From: Acidovorax sp. Root219
GTDB taxonomy: Bacteria; Pseudomonadota; Gammaproteobacteria; Burkholderiales; Burkholderiaceae_C
Length of the DNA: 64,000 bases
Assembly (NCBI RefSeq): GCF_001428665.1
Contig: NZ_LMIJ01000023.1
Span: forward strand, 290,688 to 354,687
Direction of reading: 5' to 3'
Below the pieces are notes generated by a model that saw only the letters and a program-made list of their open reading frames with translations, made no database searches and was not told where the DNA came from. The first letter of the stretch is position 1; each line of letters opens with the position of its first letter. Shown here in pieces: positions 1 through 8,587 of this stretch. The position numbers were made by a program, and so were the translations under genes.

Positions 1-2117
1 CCCTCGCGGCCTTCACCCTCGGGGCGGCGCTCGCCGCCTTCGCGCGGTGGGCGGCTGCCCTGGACTTCGGCGTCGCGGGGTGCACGGCCTTCGGCCGGGC
101 GTTCGCCACGGCGGCCACGTCCTTCTGTGGCGCCATCGCGGTTGCCGCCTTCACGGCCGCCACCTTCGCGCTGGCCATCGCTGCGGCCGGGCGCATCGCG
201 GTTGCTGCGGCGTCCGCCACGGCCTTCGCCGCGGCCATCACGGCGGGGTTCGCGGGCGGTGGTTTCCGCGGCGGGTGCGGCTGCTGGTGCAGGGGCCGCC
301 ACCGGTGCAGGTGCTGCCGCCGGTGCGCCACCAAAGCCGAACAAGCCCTTGATGAAGGCAAGAATCCCTTGCTCCTGAGGTGCAGCAGGCGCTGCCGCAG
401 CGGGTGCCGGTGCGGGCGTGGGCGCAGCAACTGGCGTGGCCGCAGGGCGCTGGCCCTGGCCGGCGCGCGGTGGGCGGGCCGCGCCTTCGGGGCGGGGCTC
501 GACCTGCGGTGCCGGTGCGTCGGGCAGCACGCCCTTGATCACCGGGGTCTGCTTGTTGGTGGGCTCCTGCGAGCGGCGCGTCACGGCCGTGGGGTCTTCC
601 ACTTCTTCGGCGAGCTTGTAGCTGGCTTCGATGTGGTCCAGGCGCGGGTCGTCGTGCTTCAGGCGTTCCAGGCGGTAGTTGGGGGTTTCCAGCGTCTTGT
701 TGGGAACCATCAGCACGGCCACGCGTTGCTTGAGCTCGATCTTGGCGATTTCGGTGCGCTTTTCGTTCAGCAGGAACGAAGCCACTTCCACCGGCACCTG
801 GCAGTGCACGGCGGCCGTGTTGTCCTTCATCGACTCTTCCTGGATGATGCGCAGGATCTGCAGCGCCGAGGATTCGGTGTCGCGGATGTGGCCCGAGCCG
901 CCGCAGCGTGGGCAGGGGATGGACGAGCCTTCGGACAGCGCGGGCTTCAGGCGCTGGCGGCTCATTTCCATGAGGCCGAACTTGCTGATGGTGCCGAACT
1001 GCACGCGGGCGCGGTCCTGGCGCAGCGCGTCGCGCAGGCGGTTTTCCACTTCGCGGCGGTTCTTGCTCTCCTCCATGTCGATGAAGTCGATCACGATCAG
1101 GCCGCCCAGGTCGCGCAGGCGCATCTGGCGGGCCACTTCGTCGGCGGCTTCCAGGTTGGTGCGCGTGGCGGTTTCCTCGATGTCGCCGCCCTTGATGGCG
1201 CGGGCCGAGTTCACGTCCACGCTGACCAGCGCTTCGGTGTGGTCGATCACGATGGCGCCGCCCGAGGGCAGTTGCACGGTGCGGGCGTAGGCCGATTCGA
1301 TCTGGTGCTCGATCTGGAAGCGGCTGAACAGGGCGGCGTCGTCGCGGTAGCGCTTCACGCGGGCGGCATGCTCGGGCATGACGTGCGCCATGAACTGCTG
1401 CGCCTGTTCGTAGATGTCGTCGGTATCGATGAGGATGTCACCGATGTCGTTGTTGAAGTAATCGCGGATCGCGCGGATGACGAGGCTCGATTCCTGGTAG
1501 ATCAGGAAGGCGCCCTTGCCACCCTTGGCCGCGCCGTCGATGGCGTTCCACAGCTTGAGCAGGTAGTTCAGGTCCCACTGCAGCTCGGGCGCGGTGCGGC
1601 CGATGCCGGCGGTGCGCGCGATGATGGACATGCCATTGGGGTACTCCAACTGGTCCATCGCCTCCTTGAGCTCGGCGCGGTCCTCGCCCTCGATGCGGCG
1701 CGAAACGCCACCGCCACGGGGGTTGTTGGGCATCAGCACCACGTAGCGGCCGGCCAGCGAGACGAAGGTGGTCAGGGCCGCGCCCTTGTTGCCGCGTTCT
1801 TCCTTCTCGACCTGGACCAGCAGTTCCTGGCCTTCGCGGATCACTTCATTGATGCGCGCCTGGCTGGGCGAGACGCCCGGGGCGAAATAGCTGCGCGAGA
1901 TTTCCTTGAACGGCAGGAAGCCGTGGCGGTCTTCGCCGTAGTCGACGAAGCAGGCTTCCAGCGAAGGCTCGACGCGCGTGACGACGGCCTTGTAGATGTT
2001 GCCCTTGCGCTGCTCGCGCCCCTCGATCTCGATCTCGTAGTCGAGGAGCTTTTGTCCGTCGACGATGGCCAGGCGCCGTTCTTCGGGCTGCGTGGCGTTG
2101 ATGAGCATCCGCTTCAT
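1..2117 (-). CDS. rne: Ribonuclease E, 3' end cut by window start
   Basis: This is the endoribonuclease that forms the scaffold of the RNA degradosome and matures rRNA and tRNA. The visible 705 codons start [10 protein letters not shown] and cover the S1 domain, the 5'-sensor and DNase I-like catalytic core and the zinc link CPRCGG, which is encoded near positions 892-909. After that comes a Pro/Ala-rich tail that runs off the window, so the C-terminal scaffold is incomplete. The ATG at 2115-2117 is preceded by an AAGGAAT-like ribosome binding site. The long gene-free leader and the divergent rluC match the arrangement known from E. coli. Identification is firm; only the 3' end is missing. 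Confidence 0.96.
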   Translation of the reverse strand, partial: MKRMLINATQPEERRLAIVDGQKLLDYEIEIEGREQRKGNIYKAVVTRVEPSLEACFVDYGEDRHGFLPFKEISRSYFAPGVSPSQARINEVIREGQELLVQVEKEERGNKGAALTTFVSLAGRYVVLMPNNPRGGGVSRRIEGEDRAELKEAMDQLEYPNGMSIIARTAGIGRTAPELQWDLNYLLKLWNAIDGAAKGGKGAFLIYQESSLVIRAIRDYFNNDIGDILIDTDDIYEQAQQFMAHVMPEHAARVKRYRDDAALFSRFQIEHQIESAYARTVQLPSGGAIVIDHTEALVSVDVNSARAIKGGDIEETATRTNLEAADEVARQMRLRDLGGLIVIDFIDMEESKNRREVENRLRDALRQDRARVQFGTISKFGLMEMSRQRLKPALSEGSSIPCPRCGGSGHIRDTESSALQILRIIQEESMKDNTAAVHCQVPVEVASFLLNEKRTEIAKIELKQRVAVLMVPNKTLETPNYRLERLKHDDPRLDHIEASYKLAEEVEDPTAVTRRSQEPTNKQTPVIKGVLPDAPAPQVEPRPEGAARPPRAGQGQRPAATPVAAPTPAPAPAAAAPAAPQEQGILAFIKGLFGFGGAPAAAPAPVAAPAPAAAPAAETTAREPRRDGRGEGRGGRRSNRDAPGRSDGQREGGGREGGNRDGATEGRGRRGERPAEGRAPRDAEVQGSRPPREGGERRPEGEGRE

Positions 2118-2279
2118 GATGCGATTCCTTCTTGTGTTTCGCGGTGGGCAGCGGCGCAGCCGACAGGGCTCTCGCGGGCTGCCACCCGCAGTTCCAAACC
2201 ATTGAACAAGCTCTACAGGAGCTGTGAATGCCTGGACTGACGCATCGAAACGAAGGGAATTGCCGGGGATGCCGAAAGC

Positions 2280-2301
2280 CTGCCGCGCGTTAGCGCGGCA
2301 G
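2280..2301 (-). other. Hairpin in rne 5' UTR
   Basis: Nine base pairs (CTGCCGCGC with GCGCGGCAG) close a four-base loop about 165 bases upstream of the rne start. On the rne transcript the loop is UAAC. It is a plausible counterpart of the rne leader hairpins used for autoregulation in E. coli; equivalence is inferred from position only. Confidence 0.5.
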
Positions 2302-2579
2302 CGAAAGGCAGGGGCGCATGGAAGGGGGCGAGTGGGAGAGGCGCAGTTTTGCCACGAACAAGGTGGCTGGTTGCGCTGGCCGGACGGTTGTTGCAGGCAA
2401 TTGCGCGCGCATGGCCAGGGGCATGCGCCACCGCCACAAGGTCACAATCCAAGCCATCAACAACCACATGCTCGCTTCGATCCGCTGGCAGACCTTGCCC
2501 TGGTGGGGCGCATCTGCCAGCTTGGGGGATTCCGTATCAGTGTTTCAATCTGTCAGCCCGCCGGCTGGCACCCAGGCCA

Positions 2580-2600
2580 TTGCAGGCATCTGGCCTGCAA
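2580..2600. other. Hairpin between rne and rluC
   Basis: Eight base pairs (TTGCAGGC with GCCTGCAA) close a five-base loop about 100 bases upstream of rluC. There is no T-run on either side, so it is not an obvious terminator. It may be part of the rne leader or an operator-like dyad. Confidence 0.35.
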
Positions 2601-2702
2601 TCTGCGTGGGCGACACCCGCTGGCATCGACCTGCCTGCGCCCGTGTGGCGGTCGTGTGGACTAAACTCCAGACAAATCAACCACTTACACAGCAACGCGC
2701 AG

Positions 2703-3713
2703 GTGAAACACATTATAGGGGGCAAACCGCCATCCGGCCCCGCCCCGGCTTCCAACGCGCCAGCCGCCCGCTTCGTCGAGGTTGACGAGGACTCGGCGGG
2801 CCAGCGGCTCGATAACTTTTTGATACGCCACCTCAAGGGCGTGCCCAAAACCCATGTCTACCGCATCATCCGCAGTGGTGAGGTGCGCATCAACAAGGGC
2901 CGGGCCAGTGCCGACACCCGGGTGGAGGCGGGCGACCAGGTGCGCCTGCCGCCGGTGCGCATCTCCGAGAAGGTGGCCGAGAAGGCCGAGCGGCCTGCGC
3001 CCGCGCGCGAATTCCCCATCCTGCTTGAAGATGAGCACGTGATCGCAATCGACAAGCCTGCGGGTGTGGCCGTGCATGGCGGCAGCGGGGTGAGCTTTGG
3101 CGTGATCGAGCAGCTGCGCCAGGCGCGACCCACCGCGAAGTTCCTGGAGCTGGTGCACCGGCTGGACCGGGACACCTCGGGCATTTTGCTGGTGGCCAAA
3201 AAGCGCTCGGCGCTCACCCACCTGCAGGACCAGTTCCGCGAGCGCGAAACCGGCAAGACCTACCTGGCGCTGGTCACCGGGGTGTGGACCGCCAGCAACA
3301 AGGTCATCGACCTGCCACTGCACAAGTATTTGCAGGCCGATGGTGAGCGCCGCGTGCGCGTGACCACGGCCGACGATCCCGACGGCATGCGCTCCATCAC
3401 CCTGGTCAAGGTGCGCCAGGCCGTGCCGGCGCGCCAGGAAAAGGGCCTGCCGGCCATGACGCTGCTGGAGGTGACGATCAAGACCGGGCGCACGCACCAG
3501 ATCCGGGTGCACTTGGCGAGCCAGGGCCACGCCATCGTCGGGGACGACAAGTACGGCGATTTCGAGTTGAACAAACGCTTGCAGAAGCTGGGCATGCGGC
3601 GCATGTTCCTGCACGCGTGGCGGTTACAGTTCAACCACCCGGCCAGTGGCGAGCGCGTGGCGCTCAACGCCCAACTGCCGCCCGAGCTGGCCGATTTCGT
3701 TCCTTCTGCCTGA
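2703..3713 (+). CDS. rluC: 23S rRNA pseudouridine synthase RluC
   Basis: RluC isomerises uridines (955, 2504 and 2580 in E. coli numbering) of 23S rRNA to pseudouridine. An S4 RNA-binding domain spans roughly residues 34-95. The catalytic motif HRLDRDTSG follows near residues 152-160, with the active aspartate after RL, and the C-terminal KTGRTHQIRVH motif is typical of the RsuA/RluA family. I chose the GTG at 2703, giving 336 residues, because upstream in-frame codons lack similarity to the family and would give an overlong N-terminus; the ribosome binding site is weak. It heads a likely operon with the HAD hydrolase, whose start lies 13 bases beyond the stop. Confidence 0.93.
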   Translation: MKHIIGGKPPSGPAPASNAPAARFVEVDEDSAGQRLDNFLIRHLKGVPKTHVYRIIRSGEVRINKGRASADTRVEAGDQVRLPPVRISEKVAEKAERPAPAREFPILLEDEHVIAIDKPAGVAVHGGSGVSFGVIEQLRQARPTAKFLELVHRLDRDTSGILLVAKKRSALTHLQDQFRERETGKTYLALVTGVWTASNKVIDLPLHKYLQADGERRVRVTTADDPDGMRSITLVKVRQAVPARQEKGLPAMTLLEVTIKTGRTHQIRVHLASQGHAIVGDDKYGDFELNKRLQKLGMRRMFLHAWRLQFNHPASGERVALNAQLPPELADFVPSA

Positions 3714-3725
3714 GTGCCTTGTCCC

Positions 3726-4397
3726 ATGCGTCCCACGTCCCGTCCCCGCCGTTTCGACCTGATTGCCTTTGACTGGGATGGCACCCTGTTCGACTCCACG
3801 CAGATCATCGTGCGCTGCATCCAGGCGGCCGTGAAGGACGTGGGCGGCACCGTGCCCACGGACCAGGCGGCCTCGTACGTGATCGGCATGGCCCTGATGC
3901 AGGCGCTGGCCCATGCCGCGCCCGACGTGCCGCCCGAAAAGTACCCTGAGCTGGCCAACCGCTACCGTTTTCACTATGTGCAACACCAGGACGACCTGAG
4001 CCTGTTCGAGGGCGTGCTGCCGATGCTGGCCGACCTGCGCGATGCCGGGCACCTGATCACGGTGGCCACGGGCAAGAGCCGGCGCGGCCTGGACGATGTG
4101 CTGCATTCCAAGGACCTCAAGGGCGTGTTCGACGGTTCGCGCACCGCCGACCAGACGGCCGGCAAACCCCACCCGCTGATGCTGCAGGAGCTGATGGCCG
4201 AGTTCGACGTGCTGCCCGAGCGCGTGCTCATGATCGGCGACACCACGCACGACCTGCAGATGGCGCTCAACGCCGGCTGTGCCAGCGTGGGCGTGAGCTA
4301 TGGGGCGCACGAGCCCGACGCCTTCCACGTGCTGCAGCCGCTGGCCGTGGCGCATTCGGTGCGCGAGCTGCACGACTGGCTGCGGGCCAACGGATAG
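3726..4397 (+). CDS. HAD-IA family phosphatase (Gph-like)
   Basis: This 223-residue haloacid-dehalogenase hydrolase has motif I DWDGTLFDS (nucleophile and acid/base aspartates) near residues 16-24. The lysine motif lies in the region of GKPHPLML, and motif IV is GDTTHD. A small helical cap between motifs I and II places it with phosphoglycolate phosphatase-like enzymes. The physiological substrate cannot be told from sequence. A GTG at 3714 is an alternative start; the ATG at 3726 fits the family better. Its position right behind rluC is common in proteobacteria. Confidence 0.85.
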   Translation: MRPTSRPRRFDLIAFDWDGTLFDSTQIIVRCIQAAVKDVGGTVPTDQAASYVIGMALMQALAHAAPDVPPEKYPELANRYRFHYVQHQDDLSLFEGVLPMLADLRDAGHLITVATGKSRRGLDDVLHSKDLKGVFDGSRTADQTAGKPHPLMLQELMAEFDVLPERVLMIGDTTHDLQMALNAGCASVGVSYGAHEPDAFHVLQPLAVAHSVRELHDWLRANG

Positions 4398-4444
4398 CCT
4401 CTTCATCGGTCACTTTCTTCATCTGCCACTGCCGTTGTCCTCCC

Positions 4445-4822
4445 ATGAGCACTGCCGAGCCTGCCTCCATTCCCTTGTGCAACAGCGCCGATCTGGTGGA
4501 TGGCGGGCTGGCTGTGCCCTTTGATGTGAAATACGCGGGCCAGACCTGCAGGGCCTTTGCCATCCGCTACCGCGGAGCGCCGCATGCCTACCTCAACCGC
4601 TGCACGCATGTGGCGATGGAGATGGACTACCAGCCCGACCGGTTTTTCGACGATTCCGGCAACTGGCTGCTGTGCGCCACGCATGGAGCGGCCTACCTGC
4701 CCGACACCGGCCAGTGCGCGGGCGGGCCGTGCCGGGGCGGGCTGGTGAAGATAGCCCTGTCGGAGTCCGATGGTGCAGTGCACTGGCATACTGCATACAA
4801 CCTCCAGCCCGTCGAGTTTTAG
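4445..4822 (+). CDS. Small Rieske [2Fe-2S] protein
   Basis: A 125-residue single-domain Rieske protein. The cluster ligands are visible as CTH (around residues 53-55) and CATH (around residues 77-80). The region between them is about 20 residues, in the range for ferredoxin-type Rieske domains. There is no signal peptide or membrane segment, so it should be cytoplasmic and act as an electron carrier or a redox subunit. The electron-transfer partner is unknown. It sits between the HAD hydrolase and the S49 peptidase on the same strand. Confidence 0.85.
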   Translation: MSTAEPASIPLCNSADLVDGGLAVPFDVKYAGQTCRAFAIRYRGAPHAYLNRCTHVAMEMDYQPDRFFDDSGNWLLCATHGAAYLPDTGQCAGGPCRGGLVKIALSESDGAVHWHTAYNLQPVEF

Positions 4823-4910
4823 GGGTGTTCCCTGGCTCGTCCTGTTTTTTGCATATTTGCCTGTGGCGGCCTGCCCGCCAAGGGCCGCATGGTGTCTCAA
4901 AAGGCCTGAA

Positions 4911-5951
4911 ATGACCGATCCCCAACAGCCTGGAATCCCGGGTTCCGACAAGAATTTCCCCCCGTCGCAGGACCTGTGGTCGCAATCAGCCGCCCCGTCC
5001 GGCGCCCGCGCGGCTGTGCAGGAGCCTGGGTGGGAGCGCGCCACGCTGGAGAAGCTGGCCTTTGCGGCCCTCAGCGAGCAGCGCTCGGCCCGCCGCTGGA
5101 AAATCTTTTTCCGCTTTGCCTGGTTGTTCCTGATCCTCGCGCTGGCCTGGGGCGCCATGCGCCAGGCATCGACCGGCGCAAGCAAGAGCACGCCGCACAC
5201 GGCGGTGGTGGACATCAAGGGTGAAATCGCCTCGGGTGCCGAGGCCAGTGCCGAGTTCGTGGTGGCCGCCATGCGCAGTGCCTTCGAGGACGAGGGCTCT
5301 CAGGCGGTGGTGCTGCTGATCAACTCGCCGGGCGGCAGCCCGGTGCAGGCCGGCATCATCAACGACGAGATCGTGCGCCTGAAGGCCAAGTACAACAAGC
5401 CCGTGTATGCCGTGGTCGAGGAGACCTGTGCCTCGGCCGCCTATTACATCGCTGCGGCGGCGGATGAAATCTTCGTGGACAAGGCCAGCATCGTGGGCAG
5501 CATCGGCGTGCTGATGGATGGCTTTGGCTTCACCGGCATCATGGAAAAGCTCGGTGTCGAGCGCCGCCTGCTCACCGCCGGCGAGAACAAGGGTTTCCTC
5601 GATCCCTTCAGCCCCCAGACCGAGAAGCAGCGCGAATACGCGCAGGCCATGCTCAACCAGATCCACCAGCAGTTCATCGGCGTGGTGAAGGCGGGCCGGG
5701 GCGACCGGCTCAAGGTCACGCCCGAAACCTTCAGCGGCCTGTTCTGGACTGGCCAGCAGGCCGTGGAGATGGGCCTGGCCGACAAGCTCGGCAACCTCGA
5801 CTACGTGGCGCGCGAGGTGGTCAAGGCCGAGGAGATCATCGACTACACGCGCCGTGACAACGTAGCCGAGCGCCTGGCCAAGCGCTTCGGCGCGGCCATG
5901 GGCATCGGCGCCGCCAAGGCGATGATGTCTGCCGGGCCGCAGCTGCGCTGA
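4911..5951 (+). CDS. S49 family signal-peptide peptidase (SppA/SohB-like)
   Basis: A 346-residue membrane-anchored serine protease of the single-domain SppA type, expected to degrade cleaved signal peptides. A single membrane segment lies near residues 65-83. NSPGGSPV forms the oxyanion-hole region. The catalytic serine is in ETCASAAYY (about residue 174) and the catalytic lysine in AGENKGFLDP (about residue 226). The ATG at 4911, preceded by AAAGG, was preferred over an upstream start that would add 47 residues without family similarity. It ends directly against the minus-strand MORN gene: the two stop codons abut. Confidence 0.92.
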   Translation: MTDPQQPGIPGSDKNFPPSQDLWSQSAAPSGARAAVQEPGWERATLEKLAFAALSEQRSARRWKIFFRFAWLFLILALAWGAMRQASTGASKSTPHTAVVDIKGEIASGAEASAEFVVAAMRSAFEDEGSQAVVLLINSPGGSPVQAGIINDEIVRLKAKYNKPVYAVVEETCASAAYYIAAAADEIFVDKASIVGSIGVLMDGFGFTGIMEKLGVERRLLTAGENKGFLDPFSPQTEKQREYAQAMLNQIHQQFIGVVKAGRGDRLKVTPETFSGLFWTGQQAVEMGLADKLGNLDYVAREVVKAEEIIDYTRRDNVAERLAKRFGAAMGIGAAKAMMSAGPQLR

Positions 5952-7136
5952 TCAGGAATCCAGTCCGCCAGCCTTGCGCTGGCGCGATCCGTCTTCCAGG
6001 ATGGTGTCGTCGGCCAGCAGCTTGCCGGATTCGTCCCACTGCTTGCGCGCTTCCAGCCGCGTGCGGCCCCGGTTGTCCGGTGCCGTGTATCGGTCTTCCT
6101 GGGCCACGCGGCCATTGGCGTGGAACTGCTGCTGAATGCCGGTGCGCTGCTGCTGTTCGGTGAGCAGTTCCCGGCGCGTGAGCCGGCCCTCGTCATCGCG
6201 CAGTTCGCGCTGGATGCGGGTGGACTCCCCGATGCCGGTCATCGTCGAGCGTTCGCGTGCTGCCCCGTTGAGGTACCAGCGCTCAAGCAGCACTTCGCGC
6301 CTATCGGCATAGCCATGCTGTTCGATCAGCTGGCCCGTGCTGCCAAAACGGCGCAGGCTGTGCAGCGGGCCGCGCGTGTCGCGCAGGAAGCGCTGCTCAT
6401 CTGGCGTGAAGATGCGCTCTTCGCGCAGCACGCTCTTGCCGCCTTCGGTGAAAAAGCTGCGGTGCACGCGCCGCCCTTCCTCGTAGAGCATCTGCTGCGC
6501 CACCACGCCATCGCTCGTCCATTCGGTGGACAGCAGCAGCCGGCCCTGGTCGTAGCGCACCTGGCCGGCCTTGGTGCCAGCACTGGTATACAGCGGGGTG
6601 TCCGCAGCGCCTTCGAAGCCGCAGGGCTTGCGGTCTTCGGGCAGGACGCTGGCGCGCGGGCACTGCAGCCGCGTGGGCTGGCCGGTAGCGTTGTATTCGA
6701 TGACGAACTGCTCCTGCCCTCCCGTATGGAAAGAAAGGCGTTCGGGCCGGCCATTGGCATCGAAGCGGCGCACTGCCCCGACCGTGCTGCCGTTCTCGGC
6801 GAATTCCTCGCGCTTGAGCTGTCCGTTGGGCCAGAACTCGGCCACGCGGCCCTGGCTGTTGCCGCGCTCGTTTACGCTGCGCTCGCGCGTGAGCTTGCCC
6901 TCGCGGTCGAAAAAGCGCTCCCGGCCCAGGTACTTGCCGTCCTTGAGCTCCTGCTCGCGCTGCAACTGGCCGGTGTTTTCGTCGCGGCAGCGCAGCAAGC
7001 CGGTCAGTCCCGCGGTTTCGGCGCCGTTGGACGGGTTGACACTCCTGCCGTTGAATTCGCAGCGGACGATGGCGTGTGCGCCCGTGGCACAGGTGCCCAG
7101 GGCAAGGAGCAGAAGGGCTGCTGAGAGGCTTTGCAT
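5952..7136 (-). CDS. Exported MORN-repeat (YwqK-like) protein
   Basis: A 394-residue protein with an N-terminal signal peptide: a hydrophobic stretch, then a likely cut after GAHA near residue 22. Many short repeats follow of the type FWPNGQLKREEF, FDANGRPERLSF and FHANGRVAQEDR. These resemble the MORN_2/YwqK repeat, and the protein is likely to be periplasmic. Databases often label this family an antitoxin, but no toxin neighbour is present here, so function is unassigned. The start is set by the signal peptide; an upstream start adds 26 residues with no signal. It is the last gene of a minus-strand set with maf and the methylase. Confidence 0.75.
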   Translation of the reverse strand: MQSLSAALLLLALGTCATGAHAIVRCEFNGRSVNPSNGAETAGLTGLLRCRDENTGQLQREQELKDGKYLGRERFFDREGKLTRERSVNERGNSQGRVAEFWPNGQLKREEFAENGSTVGAVRRFDANGRPERLSFHTGGQEQFVIEYNATGQPTRLQCPRASVLPEDRKPCGFEGAADTPLYTSAGTKAGQVRYDQGRLLLSTEWTSDGVVAQQMLYEEGRRVHRSFFTEGGKSVLREERIFTPDEQRFLRDTRGPLHSLRRFGSTGQLIEQHGYADRREVLLERWYLNGAARERSTMTGIGESTRIQRELRDDEGRLTRRELLTEQQQRTGIQQQFHANGRVAQEDRYTAPDNRGRTRLEARKQWDESGKLLADDTILEDGSRQRKAGGLDS

Positions 7137-7150
7137 GGCATGGAGCGGGC

Positions 7151-7966
7151 TCAGCGGCCCAGGGCAAACACGATGGGTGTGCGGTTGCTGGGTACCAGGG
7201 GCTGGGCGCGCCACTGGCGCACGAGCTGGCTGCGGATCTGGGCGCTGGGCAGCGTCAGGCCACTGGCCAGTGCCAGGCGGGTGTGGGGCTGAAGGGTCTG
7301 CACCAGGGCCTGCCAGAGCGCGGGGTTGCGGTAGGGCGTCTCGATGAACAGCTGGGTCTGGCCGGTCTTGAGGGCCAGGGATTCGAGCTCGCGGATGCGC
7401 TGCGTGCGTTCCTGCCCGTCCTGTGGCAGGTAGCCGGCAAAGGCAAAGCTCTGGCCGTTCAGGCCGCTTGCGGCCAGCGCCAATAGCAGCGAGACTGGGC
7501 CGACCAGTGGCACCACGAGAATGCCCAGGTCGTGCGCGGCGCGCACCACGGACGATCCCGGGTCGGCCACCGCCGGCATGCCGGCCTCGCTGACCAGGCC
7601 CATGGCGTGGCCAGCCAGTGCCGGGGCCAGCAGGGGCTTGGCGTCGAACGTGGCGGAGCCCTTGTCGCCGTGGTCGCCTTTCTTGTGCACCTCGCGTGGT
7701 AGCTCGGTGATCTGTTGCTGCTGCAGAGGTGTTGCCAGTGGGTGCAGGGCATCGATGCGCTTCAAATATGCGCGGGTGCTCTTGGCGTTCTCGCAGATCC
7801 AGTGGGTGAGCTGCGCGGCCTGCTGCAGGGTGCCGGCGGGCAGGGCGTCCTGCAGGGGGGCTTCCACCTCGCAGCCGAAGTCGAGGGGGGCGGGTACCAG
7901 GTACAGCGTGCCGCTGGCGGCGGCGCCTGATGGTGCATCCGTGGGGGTGGCGGGGCGGGTGCTCAT
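7151..7966 (-). CDS. RsmI-like SAM-dependent tetrapyrrole-methylase family protein
   Basis: A 271-residue member of the tetrapyrrole methylase superfamily related to RsmI (16S rRNA C1402 2'-O-methyltransferase). Visible motifs are LYLVPAPL at the N-terminus, the glycine-rich SAM-site region SEAGMPAVADPGS and FIETPYRN. RsmI has the same order, but the sequence between motifs differs and ends in NRTPIVFALGR, so it is probably a paralogue with an uncertain substrate. Its ATG overlaps the maf stop by four bases, suggesting translational coupling. Confidence 0.8.
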   Translation of the reverse strand: MSTRPATPTDAPSGAAASGTLYLVPAPLDFGCEVEAPLQDALPAGTLQQAAQLTHWICENAKSTRAYLKRIDALHPLATPLQQQQITELPREVHKKGDHGDKGSATFDAKPLLAPALAGHAMGLVSEAGMPAVADPGSSVVRAAHDLGILVVPLVGPVSLLLALAASGLNGQSFAFAGYLPQDGQERTQRIRELESLALKTGQTQLFIETPYRNPALWQALVQTLQPHTRLALASGLTLPSAQIRSQLVRQWRAQPLVPSNRTPIVFALGR

Positions 7967-8562
7967 GGCAGAACCACTCCGGCAGCGCGCAGCATGCGGC
8001 AGGTGCGGATCAGCGGCAGGCCGATGAGGGCTGTGGGGTCGTCGCTGTGGATGGCGTCGAGCAGGGCGATGCCCAGGCCTTCGCTCTTGGCGCTGCCGGC
8101 GCAGTCGTAGGGCTGCTCGGCGCGCAGGTAGCGCTCGATTTCGTCGTCCGACAGGTCGCGAAAGCGCACTTCCACGGGGGCGATGTCCACCTGCTCGAAG
8201 CCGCTGGCCTGGCACACGGTGGCCACGGCGGTCTGGAAGATGACGGTCTGTCCGCGCATCTGGCGCAGCTGCTGAACGGCGCGCTCGTGGGTGCCGGGCT
8301 TGCCCAGCGGCTGGCCGGCCAGGTCGGCCACCTGGTCGGAGCCGATGACCACGGCCTCGGGATAAAGATGTGCCACGGCCCGGGCCTTGGCCAAAGCCAG
8401 GCGCAAAGCCAGATCGCGCGGGGCCTCGCCCGGGCTGGGGGTTTCGTCCACATCGGGAGAGGCGACCTCGAAAGGCAGGTTCAGGCGCGAGAGCAGTTCG
8501 CGGCGGTAGCGCGAGGTGGAGCCCAATACCACAGGGCGTTGCAGGGCAGGGGATTGATGCAT
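7963..8562 (-). CDS. Maf/YceF nucleotide pyrophosphatase
   Basis: A 199-residue Maf-family protein. YceF-type members hydrolyse 7-methyl-GTP and house-clean modified nucleotides. The N-terminal GSTSRYRRELL, the metal-site motif GSDQVA and the KPGTHERAVQQL segment are characteristic. In enterobacteria yceF lies next to yceD-rpmF-plsX; here the same neighbours are present with maf divergent. Only 25 bases separate its start from that of yceD, so the two promoters must overlap the opposing genes. Confidence 0.9.
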   Translation of the reverse strand: MHQSPALQRPVVLGSTSRYRRELLSRLNLPFEVASPDVDETPSPGEAPRDLALRLALAKARAVAHLYPEAVVIGSDQVADLAGQPLGKPGTHERAVQQLRQMRGQTVIFQTAVATVCQASGFEQVDIAPVEVRFRDLSDDEIERYLRAEQPYDCAGSAKSEGLGIALLDAIHSDDPTALIGLPLIRTCRMLRAAGVVLP

Positions 8563-8581
8563 TCGCTGATTCTCTTACACT
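8554..8581 (+). promoter_or_regulatory. Predicted yceD promoter, overlapping maf start
   Basis: TTGATG (8554-8559) and TACACT (8576-8581) are spaced by 16 bases, a fair sigma-70 match. Transcription would begin about seven bases beyond the -10, at or next to the yceD ATG at 8588. The -35 overlaps the maf start codon (8560-8562). Confidence 0.45.
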
Positions 8582-8587
8582 GCCGCC

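Larger units (their letters stand above)
2118..2702. promoter_or_regulatory. Divergent rne/rluC leader region
   Basis: These 585 bases lie between the start codons of rne (minus) and rluC (plus). I see no convincing gene in them. In E. coli the long rne 5' UTR folds into hairpins that let RNase E cut its own mRNA, and a similar autoregulatory leader is inferred here. Strong dyads at 2280-2301 and 2580-2600 support structured RNA. A TAAACT sequence near 2662 could be a -10 element for rluC, but its -35 is poor. The open frame reading through this region into rluC looks like a GC-driven extension rather than protein. Confidence 0.55.

Noticed and set aside
369..2240. Long plus-strand frame opposite rne
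   Set aside because: It is the GC-driven mirror of rne; the protein is low-complexity His/Ala/Val with no domain, and the minus-strand frame matches RNase E throughout.
2349..2702. N-terminal extension of RluC by 118 residues
   Set aside because: The extension has no family similarity, and the S4 domain begins soon after the GTG at 2703.
5952..7136. Toxin-antitoxin system
   Set aside because: The YwqK-type label is a family name only; the protein has a signal peptide and no toxin gene is next to it.
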